From Chthoniobacterales bacterium (lineage in GTDB: Bacteria; Verrucomicrobiota; Verrucomicrobiia; Chthoniobacterales; UBA10450), in NCBI GenBank assembly GCA_013695925.1, contig JACCZO010000321.1, positions 1 to 22,200 of the forward strand: a DNA stretch of 22,200 nucleotides, given 5' to 3'. The notes below the pieces were generated by a model that was not told the DNA's origin, made no database searches, and saw only the letters and a program-made list of their open reading frames with translations. A program made the position numbers and the translations under genes. Positions 7,802 through 15,156 of this stretch are shown here, one piece after another. The stretch's first letter is position 1. The number at the start of each line of letters is the position of its first letter.

Positions 7802-10384
7802 GTGGCGACTGAAGAGTTTGAGGCGGATGGCGCTGCAAATCGTCAGTTGCTTCCCCCACGAAGCAGCCGAAAACTGATCGGGCAGTCGGATAAAACCGTG
7901 CAAGACCAAGACAAAGTGCGGCGCCGGCCTCGCGGCCGTTTTGAGCGCCTCAACATCGTTATCGCCATCCTGATCGCGGGTTGGGTGCCGTCGATTCTGA
8001 TGCTGGTGGTCTCGTACACGATCCTGACCAAGACCCTCGAATCGAAAATCCAGCGCGATCGCCAGAACTTTGTCCAACTCGTCGCCCGTCTCGTGGGCGA
8101 CGATCTCGCGCGCAGCGGCGAGATCACTTCCTTCTATCAAACCTACCCGCCGGTCGCGAGAATCTTTAGCGCTCGTTATCCCGACGTGGCGGCAAAAACC
8201 TGGCTCCAGGAGACCTACTTCACCCATCCGCGGATCGACGGCATGTTTATCGCCACGGCCGACGGACGCCTGATCGCCTCGATCCCGGACGATCCGGCAA
8301 GGATGCTGGACGATCGGATCTCAAAATCATGGCTCGCGGCGGCACGAACGATCCAGGGCTACTACGTCTCGCCCGTCCATCCGCGCTTATCAGACGGCCG
8401 CCTGGCGACCGATCTGGTGAGCGCGATTCGAGGACCTGACGGGACGCCGGTTGGATTCATCGGCGTCTCGGTTTTGGTCGAACGCATCGGGCGCCGGCTC
8501 TCCCTGATCGATCTGGCCGATCAGTCAAAGTGCCAGATTGTCGACCAAAAGGGCACGGCCTTGTTCGCCAACGATTTCAAGCCAAGCCTGGGCCAAACCT
8601 CCGAGGCTGAGAAGACGCTGATCAACGATGTGCGCTCGAACAAGAGCAGAAACATTTTGCGACAGGAAAGGCTCTATTCCTGGGCGCCCATCGAATCGAC
8701 CGGTTGGATCACGTGGGTCGAACAGCCGCGGGCCGTCGCCTACGAGCCGGTCACCGATCTCCTCGAACGAATGACCATTCTCGCCACCTGGCTGATCTTG
8801 GTGACGGGCATCATTGCCTGGCTGGCCAGCAAATTTTATCGGCGGCAACGAGAAGCCGCCGCCCGGATCGAGCGGGAAGTTATCTTCAACGACAAGATCC
8901 TGGCCAACATGCCGAGCGGCATCGCACTGGTCGATCCGGAGACCGGAAAATTTCTCCAGGCGAACGACGCTTTCGGGCAAATGGCGCGGCGGCTCGGCCA
9001 TCTCCCGCCCGAAAAAGAAATGAGTGAGGCGACTTACCAGGAAGTAAACATCGCGCCGCCCGAAGCGATCGAGAAGGTACTCACCTTCGGAACGCCCTTT
9101 CAGCTGGTCGAACAGCCGCTCGTCGACCGCGCTGGGACAACCAATTTCGTAAACGTGAATCTGCTTCGCCTGCAGGATTCCAAACAGACTGTGCAAGGAG
9201 TGCTTTTCCTCGTCGAAGACAAAACGCGCGACGTCCGCCTGCGCCAGGAATTAATCTCGGCCAACGCCGCCAAGGACCAGTTCCTCGCTCTGCTCTCGCA
9301 CGAATTGCGTAATCCGCTCTCCCCCGTCATCGCCATGGTCGGCGAGCTGGAAGCGCGCGCCCCGGACGACGCGAACGTGCGCCAGCCGCTCGCCGTCATT
9401 CGGCGCAACGTGGAACTGGAAGCGCGTTTGATCGACGACCTGCTCGACATCACGCGGATCGCGAAAGGAAAGCTGCAGCTCAGTTTTGAAGTGACCTCCG
9501 TTCACGAGACGCTGCAGCGCGCCTACGAGATTTGCCGCGAAGATCTTTCGCAAAAAAAACTCGAATTCGAGTTTCGGCTCAAGGCCACGAGCGACTACGT
9601 CAACGGCGATCCAGCGCGGCTCCAGCAGGTCTTTTGGAACCTGATCAAAAACGGCGTGAAGTTCACCCCGCAAGGGGGAAAGATCACGGTCGAAACGAGC
9701 AACCTGGACGACGACCGGATCATGATCCAGACGACCGACACGGGAATCGGAATCGCCCGAGAGAAGATCACGAAAATTTTCAATGCCTTCGAGCAGGGGC
9801 AAAGTTCGATTACCCGCAAGTTTGGCGGCCTCGGCCTCGGCTTGGCCATTTCCAAGGCAATGGTGAGAGCGCACGGCGGCACGCTTTCCGCGGAAAGCGA
9901 CGGCTCGGACGAGGGCTCGACCTTTATCGTTATCCTGAACACCGTGCCCGCGCCGATTGAATCGCAACCGGTCGTACCGTCCAGACGCCCCGACACCGAG
10001 GGGAAAACTTCCGCACCCAAAGGACATCTCCTCGTCGTGGACGATCATCACGACACCTGTCTCGGGATGAAAATGCTGCTCGAACGCAAGGGCTATCGCA
10101 TCACCCTGGCGCACACCGCCGACCAGGCGATTGCCAAAGCACAGTCCGAAAAATTCGATCTCCTGATCAGCGACATCGGCCTGCCCGACCGCAGCGGCTA
10201 TGAGCTAATGAAAGAGTTGCGCGCGACCAACTCGCTCCGCGGGATTGCGCTGAGCGGATTCGGAATGGAAAACGACATCAACCAGGCACACGCCGCCGGT
10301 TTTTCCGAGCACCTCACGAAGCCGATAAACTTCGAGCGGCTCGATGAAGCGATTCGAAATCTGCTCGTCGGGGAAGAGCACTGA
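7802..10384 (+). CDS. Membrane-bound hybrid sensor histidine kinase with receiver domain
   Basis: This 860-residue protein has a membrane helix at about 51-75, a periplasmic Cache-like sensor region at about 80-315, a second helix at about 325-343, a PAS-like segment at about 361-475, HisKA with phospho-acceptor H500 (SHELRNP), and HATPase_c with N617, DTGIGIA (646-652) and GGLGLGLA (675-682). A C-terminal receiver follows, with acidic pair D747/D748, phospho-acceptor D791 and K840. It should autophosphorylate on an extracellular or periplasmic cue and pass phosphate to its own receiver. No output domain or partner regulator is present in this window, so a separate HPt protein or regulator must exist elsewhere. 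The start is uncertain: GTG at 7802 gives the longest frame, and GTG at 7898 would remove 32 polar residues without touching any domain. The ligand is unknown. Confidence 0.92.
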   Translation: MATEEFEADGAANRQLLPPRSSRKLIGQSDKTVQDQDKVRRRPRGRFERLNIVIAILIAGWVPSILMLVVSYTILTKTLESKIQRDRQNFVQLVARLVGDDLARSGEITSFYQTYPPVARIFSARYPDVAAKTWLQETYFTHPRIDGMFIATADGRLIASIPDDPARMLDDRISKSWLAAARTIQGYYVSPVHPRLSDGRLATDLVSAIRGPDGTPVGFIGVSVLVERIGRRLSLIDLADQSKCQIVDQKGTALFANDFKPSLGQTSEAEKTLINDVRSNKSRNILRQERLYSWAPIESTGWITWVEQPRAVAYEPVTDLLERMTILATWLILVTGIIAWLASKFYRRQREAAARIEREVIFNDKILANMPSGIALVDPETGKFLQANDAFGQMARRLGHLPPEKEMSEATYQEVNIAPPEAIEKVLTFGTPFQLVEQPLVDRAGTTNFVNVNLLRLQDSKQTVQGVLFLVEDKTRDVRLRQELISANAAKDQFLALLSHELRNPLSPVIAMVGELEARAPDDANVRQPLAVIRRNVELEARLIDDLLDITRIAKGKLQLSFEVTSVHETLQRAYEICREDLSQKKLEFEFRLKATSDYVNGDPARLQQVFWNLIKNGVKFTPQGGKITVETSNLDDDRIMIQTTDTGIGIAREKITKIFNAFEQGQSSITRKFGGLGLGLAISKAMVRAHGGTLSAESDGSDEGSTFIVILNTVPAPIESQPVVPSRRPDTEGKTSAPKGHLLVVDDHHDTCLGMKMLLERKGYRITLAHTADQAIAKAQSEKFDLLISDIGLPDRSGYELMKELRATNSLRGIALSGFGMENDINQAHAAGFSEHLTKPINFERLDEAIRNLLVGEEH

Positions 10385-10393
10385 CGCAACCGG

Positions 10394-10972
10394 TCAGGCC
10401 TTGGGGAGCCGGGCGTCAACCAGGCCGCAAATGACATGGAGGAGAAACTTGTGCGCTTCTTGAATCCGCGCCGTCGTTTCGCTTCGAACCAGGAGCTCGA
10501 TTTCCGCCATCCCTTTAGCCGGCCCGCCATCGCGGCCGAGCAACGCCACTGTCGTTAGGCCGCGAGCCTTGCCTTCCTCCAGCGCGCGCAAGATATTCTT
10601 CGAGTTGCCACTCGTGGTGATCGCAACCAGGACGTCGCCCTCCTGCCCGAGGCCGGCGACCTGCCGGGCGAAGACTTCGTCGTAGCCGTAATCGTTGCCG
10701 ATCGCGCTCATCAGGCTACCGCCTTGCGCGAGATTGAGCGCGGGGTAAGGGCGCCGGTCAGTGATAAAACGGCAACCGAACTCGGCCGAAAAATCCGCGC
10801 CGTCGGCCGCGCTGCCGCCGTTCCCGCAGACGAGCAACTTTCGCCCCGCGCAAAGGCATTCCACCATCGCATCGGCTGTCTGTGCGACTGGCTGCGCAAG
10901 CTCTTTCAGCGACTCAAACGTCTCGCAGGCTGCGCGAATCGATTCCTGTAGATGATGGGTAACGTCGGCCAT
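10394..10972 (-). CDS. gmhA: Phosphoheptose isomerase (sedoheptulose 7-phosphate isomerase)
   Basis: The 192-residue SIS-domain protein has the length typical of GmhA. It converts sedoheptulose 7-phosphate to D-glycero-D-manno-heptose 7-phosphate, the first step of ADP- or GDP-heptose synthesis. GNGGSAADGADFSAEF (50-65) holds the phosphate-binding Ser cluster and catalytic E64, TTSGNS (119-124) is the second SIS motif, and RIQEAHKFLLH carries Q171 and H179. Compared with E. coli metal ligands H61, E65, Q172 and H180, the first is Asp here (D60). The ATG at 10972 is fixed by AGGAGA five bases upstream. The heptose kinase hddA lies 3 kb away on the other strand, which supports heptose metabolism over the related DiaA role. 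It converges on the kinase gene with a 9-base gap. Confidence 0.9.
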   Translation of the reverse strand: MADVTHHLQESIRAACETFESLKELAQPVAQTADAMVECLCAGRKLLVCGNGGSAADGADFSAEFGCRFITDRRPYPALNLAQGGSLMSAIGNDYGYDEVFARQVAGLGQEGDVLVAITTSGNSKNILRALEEGKARGLTTVALLGRDGGPAKGMAEIELLVRSETTARIQEAHKFLLHVICGLVDARLPKA

Positions 10973-10977
10973 GGTTT

Positions 10978-10983
10978 TCTCCT
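10978..10983 (-). promoter_or_regulatory. Shine-Dalgarno of gmhA
   Basis: Minus-strand AGGAGA lies five bases before the ATG at 10970-10972. It is one of the strongest ribosome binding sites in the window and rules out the longer open frame that runs on to 11311. Confidence 0.8.
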
Positions 10984-11329
10984 GAAGATGGGCGTCAAAA
11001 ATCTGGCTGCCGATACAATCTGCCACCCGGAGTTGCAAACGATAATGCAGCATTCGCGATTCCTGGAGAGCCGGCGAAAAATATGACGGAGATATCATTT
11101 TGCTTGCTCTCCGGGCCGTTCCTGTCGTAGAACTGAACTTCGCTAAACCAATGGAGGACACAGCCCTGCGAAGAGCGTTGGTTCTTCGGCCTATGACGGA
11201 AGGAGTCACCGCTCCCCGGAAATTGATCGAAACAGCGCGGGTGTGTTTTGTGCCCGCAAGGCGTAGAGGACGCCCGATAGAGTGAGTGGAGCGCCAAATA
11301 TCGCTATACAAGATTCACTAAACTTCATA

Positions 11330-11345
11330 AACTCCAGCCGGAGTT
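11330..11345. repeat. Inverted repeat upstream of the GT2 gene
   Basis: AACTCC-AGCC-GGAGTT is a perfect 6-bp inverted repeat with a 4-base centre, ending 20 bases before the ATG at 11366. It could be a regulator site or a 5' leader hairpin. There is no T-run, so it is not a terminator. Confidence 0.35.
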
Positions 11346-11365
11346 AGCACCTACCATCCACGTCA

Positions 11366-12292
11366 ATGAGAGAACTATCCAGCGCAGAGAACGAACGCGA
11401 AACGATCAACGAGAGGAAGTCGGCTGTTCCCGTAACCCTTTCCGTCATCTTCCCCGCCTTTAACGAAGAGGCCAACATCCGCTATACCGTAGAGGCTGCC
11501 CGGCTGGTGCTTCCGAAATTGGCCCAAACCTGGGAAATTATTCTGGTGAACGATGGCAGCCGGGATGCCACAACTCCGATCTGCGATGAACTCGCCGCGC
11601 AATACCCGGAAGTTCGAGCCATTCACCACGTTGAGAATCGTGGTTACGGAGCCGCTCTCAAAAGCGGGATTCTGGCCGCTCGCCTGGAATACATTTTCTT
11701 CACCGATTCCGACGGACAATTCGATCTTCAGGAGCTCGAAAACCTGATTGATTGGGCAAGCCACTACGAGATCGTGACCGGTTACCGCGCCAAACGGCAG
11801 GACCCGCCGCATCGCCTCATCAATGCCTGGGGTTGGCGCACACTCGTCCGCATGGTCTTGGGGGTGAAAGTACGCGATATCGATTGCGCCTTTAAGATTT
11901 TTCAGCGCTCGGTTTTCGACCGGGTGCAGATCCGTTCCGTCGGCGCGATGGTCAACACGGAGATTTTGGCCCAGGCCAACAGCTTCGGAATGCGTATTCA
12001 CGAAGTGAAAGTGAGTCACTATCCGCGGCGGGCCGGGAAACCTTCGGGCGCAAACCTGAAGGTCATCGCGAAAGCATTCAAGGAACTGTTCCGGCTTTGG
12101 GGACAACTCCGCAACGTGACCCATGAACAGCCGGGACTTTTCCGAACCGAGGCTCCGCTCGCTGAAACAGGTACCTATCGCGAGGAAAATGGCTGTGACA
12201 CGGCCCCAGGTGGCTCGACCGTGCTGGCCAGCCGGCTGGCGGTCGATCCGGCGAGATCGGCTACCGCGCGGAACCGCTGCTTTGCCGAGTAG
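11366..12292 (+). CDS. GT2 glycosyltransferase, dolichol-phosphate-mannose-synthase-like
   Basis: The 308-residue cytoplasmic enzyme probably transfers a sugar from a nucleotide sugar to a polyprenyl phosphate lipid or a growing glycan. The GT2 fold is clear: VIFPAFNEE at about 27-35, VNDGSRD at 61-67, the metal-binding FFTDSDGQFD at 111-120, and DIDCAFKIF at 171-179, as in DPM1/polyprenol-phosphate glycosyltransferases. No membrane segment is evident. The family-like part ends near residue 250 (LRNV); the last 58 residues are polar, low in recognisable structure and possibly disordered or a read-through tail. No strong ribosome binding site precedes ATG 11366. It is the first plus-strand gene of the glycan cluster and is followed by a 260-base gap, so it may be its own transcription unit. 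Confidence 0.88.
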   Translation: MRELSSAENERETINERKSAVPVTLSVIFPAFNEEANIRYTVEAARLVLPKLAQTWEIILVNDGSRDATTPICDELAAQYPEVRAIHHVENRGYGAALKSGILAARLEYIFFTDSDGQFDLQELENLIDWASHYEIVTGYRAKRQDPPHRLINAWGWRTLVRMVLGVKVRDIDCAFKIFQRSVFDRVQIRSVGAMVNTEILAQANSFGMRIHEVKVSHYPRRAGKPSGANLKVIAKAFKELFRLWGQLRNVTHEQPGLFRTEAPLAETGTYREENGCDTAPGGSTVLASRLAVDPARSATARNRCFAE

Positions 12293-12552
12293 CGCGAGCC
12301 AATCAGGCTTTAATTTCGGGGATTCTGCGCGAAATAGTCCGGACTGTAGGCAACACTGTGTAACCGGGTAGAGCCGAGTTTATTCCGGGAGCTCTCCCAG
12401 CTTCCGCGAGCGTCGCTATCTCTCATGCCTTCTATCGATCATCAGACTCAACTCACGTTCCCAAGTCGGAAGGGTAAACCTTCTACTTTGACGGAGTTCC
12501 AATGCATGCATGCTGGCGCGCCATCTGCTAACCTCACCCCCGTTACGCCATC
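12293..12552. other. Intergenic region before the phosphodiesterase-hddA operon
   Basis: No gene is seen. It contains GGGAG-CT-CTCCC (12387-12398), a 5-bp inverted repeat about 95 bases after the GT2 stop and without a T-run. It also has a TTGACG box at 12488-12493, and the perfect 10-base palindrome GCATGCATGC at 12504-12513, 39 bases before the next ATG. The TTGACG lacks a convincing -10 at the right distance (CATGCT after 15 bases is the nearest). A promoter for the downstream operon is expected here, possibly with the palindrome as an operator. Confidence 0.4.
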
Positions 12553-14013
12553 ATGTTAAAAAGCCTTTTCGCCCGCCGATCAACCGCGGAAAAACCGAGC
12601 GAAACGCCGGCTGCGTCCAGCAACGGTTCGCGCCGGCGCGTCATGGTCATCGGGCTCGATTGCGCAGCGCCGGAATTGGTCTTCGATCGCTGGCTGGATG
12701 ATCTGCCGAATATAAAAGCACTCTACGAACAGGGACTGCATGGCGAACTCCGCTCTTGCGATCCGCCGATAACGGTCCCGGCCTGGTCTGTCATGATGTC
12801 CTCCAAAAGTCCGGGGCGCCTCGGCGTTTATGGATTTCGCAATCGGGCCGACCATTCCTATGATCGCTATTCGATCGCCAATTCGCTCGCGATTAAGGAA
12901 GATCGGCTCTGGGAAATTCTCTCGCAGCGAGGCAAGCGCTCGATCGTCATCGGCGTCCCCGGCACCTATCCGCCAAAGCCGCTTAACGGCACGATGGTGA
13001 CCGATTTCCTCACACCCGACATTTCCTGCGAATACACTCACCCGCCCGCTTTCAAACAGGAGATCGAGCGTGTGGTCGGCGAGTACATTCTTGATGTGCG
13101 CGATTTCCGCTCCGGGAACAAAGAGAAGATCCTCGCCGACATTTACGAGATGACCAAGAAGCGTTTCCAACTCGCGCGCCACCTCCTGGCCAAGGACGAT
13201 TGGGATTATTTCATCATGGTGGAGATGGGAACCGACCGAATCCATCACGCGCTCTGGGACAACATGGATCCCGCGCATCGCTTTTACGAAAAGGGGAACA
13301 AGCTCGAAACCGCGATCCACGACTACTACAAGGAAGTCGATCGTGAGATTGGCGAGCTATTGAAGTTTGCCGACGAACAGACTGATGTGCTCATCGTCTC
13401 CGATCACGGCGCGAAGCGAATGGACGGCGGCATTTGCGTCAACGAATGGCTGATGGCCAACGGCTATCTCGCGCTAAAGGAAAACCCGGCCGGCGCCGTT
13501 CCGCTTTCCAAAGTCAAGATTGATTGGCCGCGGACCAAGGCGTGGGGCGACGGCGGCTATTACGCACGCGTGTTTCTGAACGTCGCCGGGCGGGAACCGG
13601 AAGGCACGATCGCTCCGGAAGATTACGAAAAGGTGCGCGACGAATTGATCGCCGGACTCAAATCCATCCCGGACGAAAACGGCCGCGACATTGGCACACA
13701 GGTGTTTCGGCCGGAAGAACTTTATAAGGAAGTGCGCGGCGTGGCGCCCGATCTGATTGTTTATTTCGGAGATCTTTATTGGCGATCGGTCGGGACGATC
13801 GGCGGCGGCAAGCTGCATACCTTTGAAAACGACACGGGGCCTGATGGCGCAAACCACGCGCACAACGGCATGATCCTATGGCGGCCGGCTGGCGGCGCTT
13901 CGGGGTCGCGTCAGCTTCAAGGCGCGCAAATCACCGATGTGGCGCCGACGGTGCTGGAAATTCTGGGCCTCGCCATCCCCCAAGACATGGAGGGCAAATC
14001 ACTCGTCGGTTAA
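12553..14013 (+). CDS. Alkaline-phosphatase-superfamily phosphodiesterase 1 (type I phosphodiesterase/nucleotide pyrophosphatase fold)
   Basis: The 486-residue protein has the two-metal active site of the superfamily: D36 in VIGLDC, probable nucleophile T74 in PPITVPAW, D228 and H232 in DRIHH, D284/H285 in VSDHG, and H435 or H437 in NHAHNG. The C-terminal ITDVAPTVLEILG...DMEGKS segment is typical of the family's end. Members hydrolyse or transfer phosphodiester and phosphomonoester groups. There is no signal peptide or membrane helix, so it appears cytoplasmic, unlike most nucleotide pyrophosphatases and phosphoethanolamine transferases. It lies 22 bases upstream of hddA and is paralogous to the enzyme at 15153. 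In this setting it could act on a nucleotide sugar, a lipid-linked sugar phosphate or a heptose phosphate; the substrate is unknown. No Shine-Dalgarno precedes the start, and M31 is a possible later start. Confidence 0.85.
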   Translation: MLKSLFARRSTAEKPSETPAASSNGSRRRVMVIGLDCAAPELVFDRWLDDLPNIKALYEQGLHGELRSCDPPITVPAWSVMMSSKSPGRLGVYGFRNRADHSYDRYSIANSLAIKEDRLWEILSQRGKRSIVIGVPGTYPPKPLNGTMVTDFLTPDISCEYTHPPAFKQEIERVVGEYILDVRDFRSGNKEKILADIYEMTKKRFQLARHLLAKDDWDYFIMVEMGTDRIHHALWDNMDPAHRFYEKGNKLETAIHDYYKEVDREIGELLKFADEQTDVLIVSDHGAKRMDGGICVNEWLMANGYLALKENPAGAVPLSKVKIDWPRTKAWGDGGYYARVFLNVAGREPEGTIAPEDYEKVRDELIAGLKSIPDENGRDIGTQVFRPEELYKEVRGVAPDLIVYFGDLYWRSVGTIGGGKLHTFENDTGPDGANHAHNGMILWRPAGGASGSRQLQGAQITDVAPTVLEILGLAIPQDMEGKSLVG

Positions 14014-14035
14014 GGCCAACGCCACGCGTTCGAAA

Positions 14036-15091
14036 ATGACTCCGCCGCCGAAGAATTTTTTCAGCCAAATCAAGATGGTGCGCGCGCGGACCCCGCTCCG
14101 CTTAAGCTTCGGTGGCGGCGGAACCGACGTCTCGCCCTACGCGGACACGTATGGAGGCTGCGTGCTCAACGCCACCATCTCGCGGTATGTCTACGGCACG
14201 CTCGTTCCAAAGTCGGAGCGCTCGATCGGATTTCGCTCCTTCGATTACGGGACGGTCGTTTATTGGACGCAGGAGGAACATTTCGAGTTCGACGGCCAGA
14301 TGGATCTGGTGAAAGGCGTCCTGAAGCGCTTCGAGCTCGACAAATTTCGGACAGACGGCTTCGACCTGTTCGTGCACGCCGACGCGCCCCCCGGGTCCGG
14401 GCTTGGCAGCTCTTCCACATTCACCATCGCGTTGATCGGCCTCTTCCGGGAGCTGCTCGGTTTGCCCATCACTTCGACTGGAATGGCGCAGTTGGCTTAC
14501 GACATCGAGCGCAACGACGTCGGCATCAAGGGTGGCCGGCAGGATCAGTGGGCCGCTGCCTTTGGCGGATTTAATTTCATGGAGTTCCGAGGCGAAGAGG
14601 TCGTCGTCACGCCGCTGCGCTTAAGCGAATACCTGATCAACGAACTCGAATACAACCTCATCCTTTGCTTCACCGGCAGCCGCGAGTCGCAGCCGATCAT
14701 CGGCAGCCAGATGGAGAGCGCGAAAAATAAAGAGGCGGCGCCGCTGGCGGCCATGGACCAGGTAAAAGCGATCGCCTACGAGATGAAAAAGGCCCTCCTC
14801 GCCAGCGACCTCGATCGCTTTGGCGAGATGCTGCACGAGGGCTGGCTGCAAAAGCAGCAGATGGCTAAGGGCATCACTACTCCGCGCATTGACGAGCTCT
14901 ACGACGAAGCGCGCAAAGCCGGCGCCATCGGCGGCAAAATTACGGGAGCCGGCGGCGGGGGCCACCTTTTGCTCTATTGTCCTTTCAACAAACGGCACAT
15001 CGTCCGGGAGCGCCTCAGCGCACTGGGGACGTCGGTGACCGATTTCCGGTTCGACCCGGTGGGAATGCAAACCTGGCGGGTCTACAAATGA
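14036..15091 (+). CDS. hddA: D-glycero-alpha-D-manno-heptose 7-phosphate kinase (GHMP kinase)
   Basis: The 351-residue enzyme would phosphorylate D-glycero-D-manno-heptose 7-phosphate at O-1 with ATP, giving the 1,7-bisphosphate used for GDP-heptose. The HddA signature start RARTPLRLSFGGGGTDVSPY is clear. The GHMP ATP-binding loop is PPGSGLGSSSTF (about residues 118-129), and the C-terminal motif KITGAGGGGHLLLY (about 302-315) is present. HddA proteins usually start right at MxxRxxPLRL, which corresponds to ATG 14075 here (338 residues). I give ATG 14036 as it lies closest to the upstream stop, but 14075 is equally possible. The neighbouring gmhA supplies its substrate. The partners gmhB and hddC are not in this window. 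The stop overlaps the start of a mini-ORF (ATGA). A related sugar-1-kinase activity cannot be excluded. Confidence 0.88.
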   Translation: MTPPPKNFFSQIKMVRARTPLRLSFGGGGTDVSPYADTYGGCVLNATISRYVYGTLVPKSERSIGFRSFDYGTVVYWTQEEHFEFDGQMDLVKGVLKRFELDKFRTDGFDLFVHADAPPGSGLGSSSTFTIALIGLFRELLGLPITSTGMAQLAYDIERNDVGIKGGRQDQWAAAFGGFNFMEFRGEEVVVTPLRLSEYLINELEYNLILCFTGSRESQPIIGSQMESAKNKEAAPLAAMDQVKAIAYEMKKALLASDLDRFGEMLHEGWLQKQQMAKGITTPRIDELYDEARKAGAIGGKITGAGGGGHLLLYCPFNKRHIVRERLSALGTSVTDFRFDPVGMQTWRVYK

Positions 15092-15156
15092 TCATTACGA
15101 TTTCCGGTCAGCCCTTTACGCCCGCTCCCGGGGCAGGTAACCTCGTCGCCACGTGA
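15088..15156 (+). CDS. 22-codon mini-ORF bridging hddA and phosphodiesterase 2
   Basis: The ATG overlaps the hddA stop (ATGA) and its TGA overlaps the GTG of the next gene (GTGA), so this short frame exactly fills the gap. The peptide begins MIITISGQP and continues with PGAGNLVAT. That resembles the N-terminus of cytidylate-kinase-like P-loop proteins (MIITISGxPGSGKSTVA), but with four extra residues and with the key Lys and Ser/Thr replaced by Asn and Leu, so it cannot bind nucleotide. It may be a remnant of a lost kinase gene kept as a translational coupler, or chance. The next gene has no good ribosome binding site of its own, which fits coupling. Confidence 0.4.
   Translation: MIITISGQPFTPAPGAGNLVAT

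Larger units (their letters stand above)
10973..11365. other. Intergenic region between divergent gmhA and GT2 genes
   Basis: About 390 bases separate the two divergent starts. The gmhA frame stays open through much of it, but that extension looks like no known protein and lies upstream of a strong ribosome binding site, so I treat it as non-coding. It must hold two outward promoters. Candidates are only partial: minus-strand TTGCAA-N17-TATCGG near the gmhA start, and plus-strand TATACA at about 11305 without a good -35. A short inverted repeat lies at 11330-11345. I see no RNA gene or mobile-element trace. Confidence 0.5.

Noticed and set aside
9251..10114. 287-residue minus-strand open frame within the sensor kinase gene
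   Set aside because: It lies fully inside the HisKA/HATPase coding region on the opposite strand and shows no domain; treated as a shadow.
10973..11311. Longer N-terminal extension of gmhA (113 extra codons)
   Set aside because: A strong AGGAGA ribosome binding site precedes the ATG at 10972, the shorter form has the normal GmhA length, and the extension looks like no known protein.
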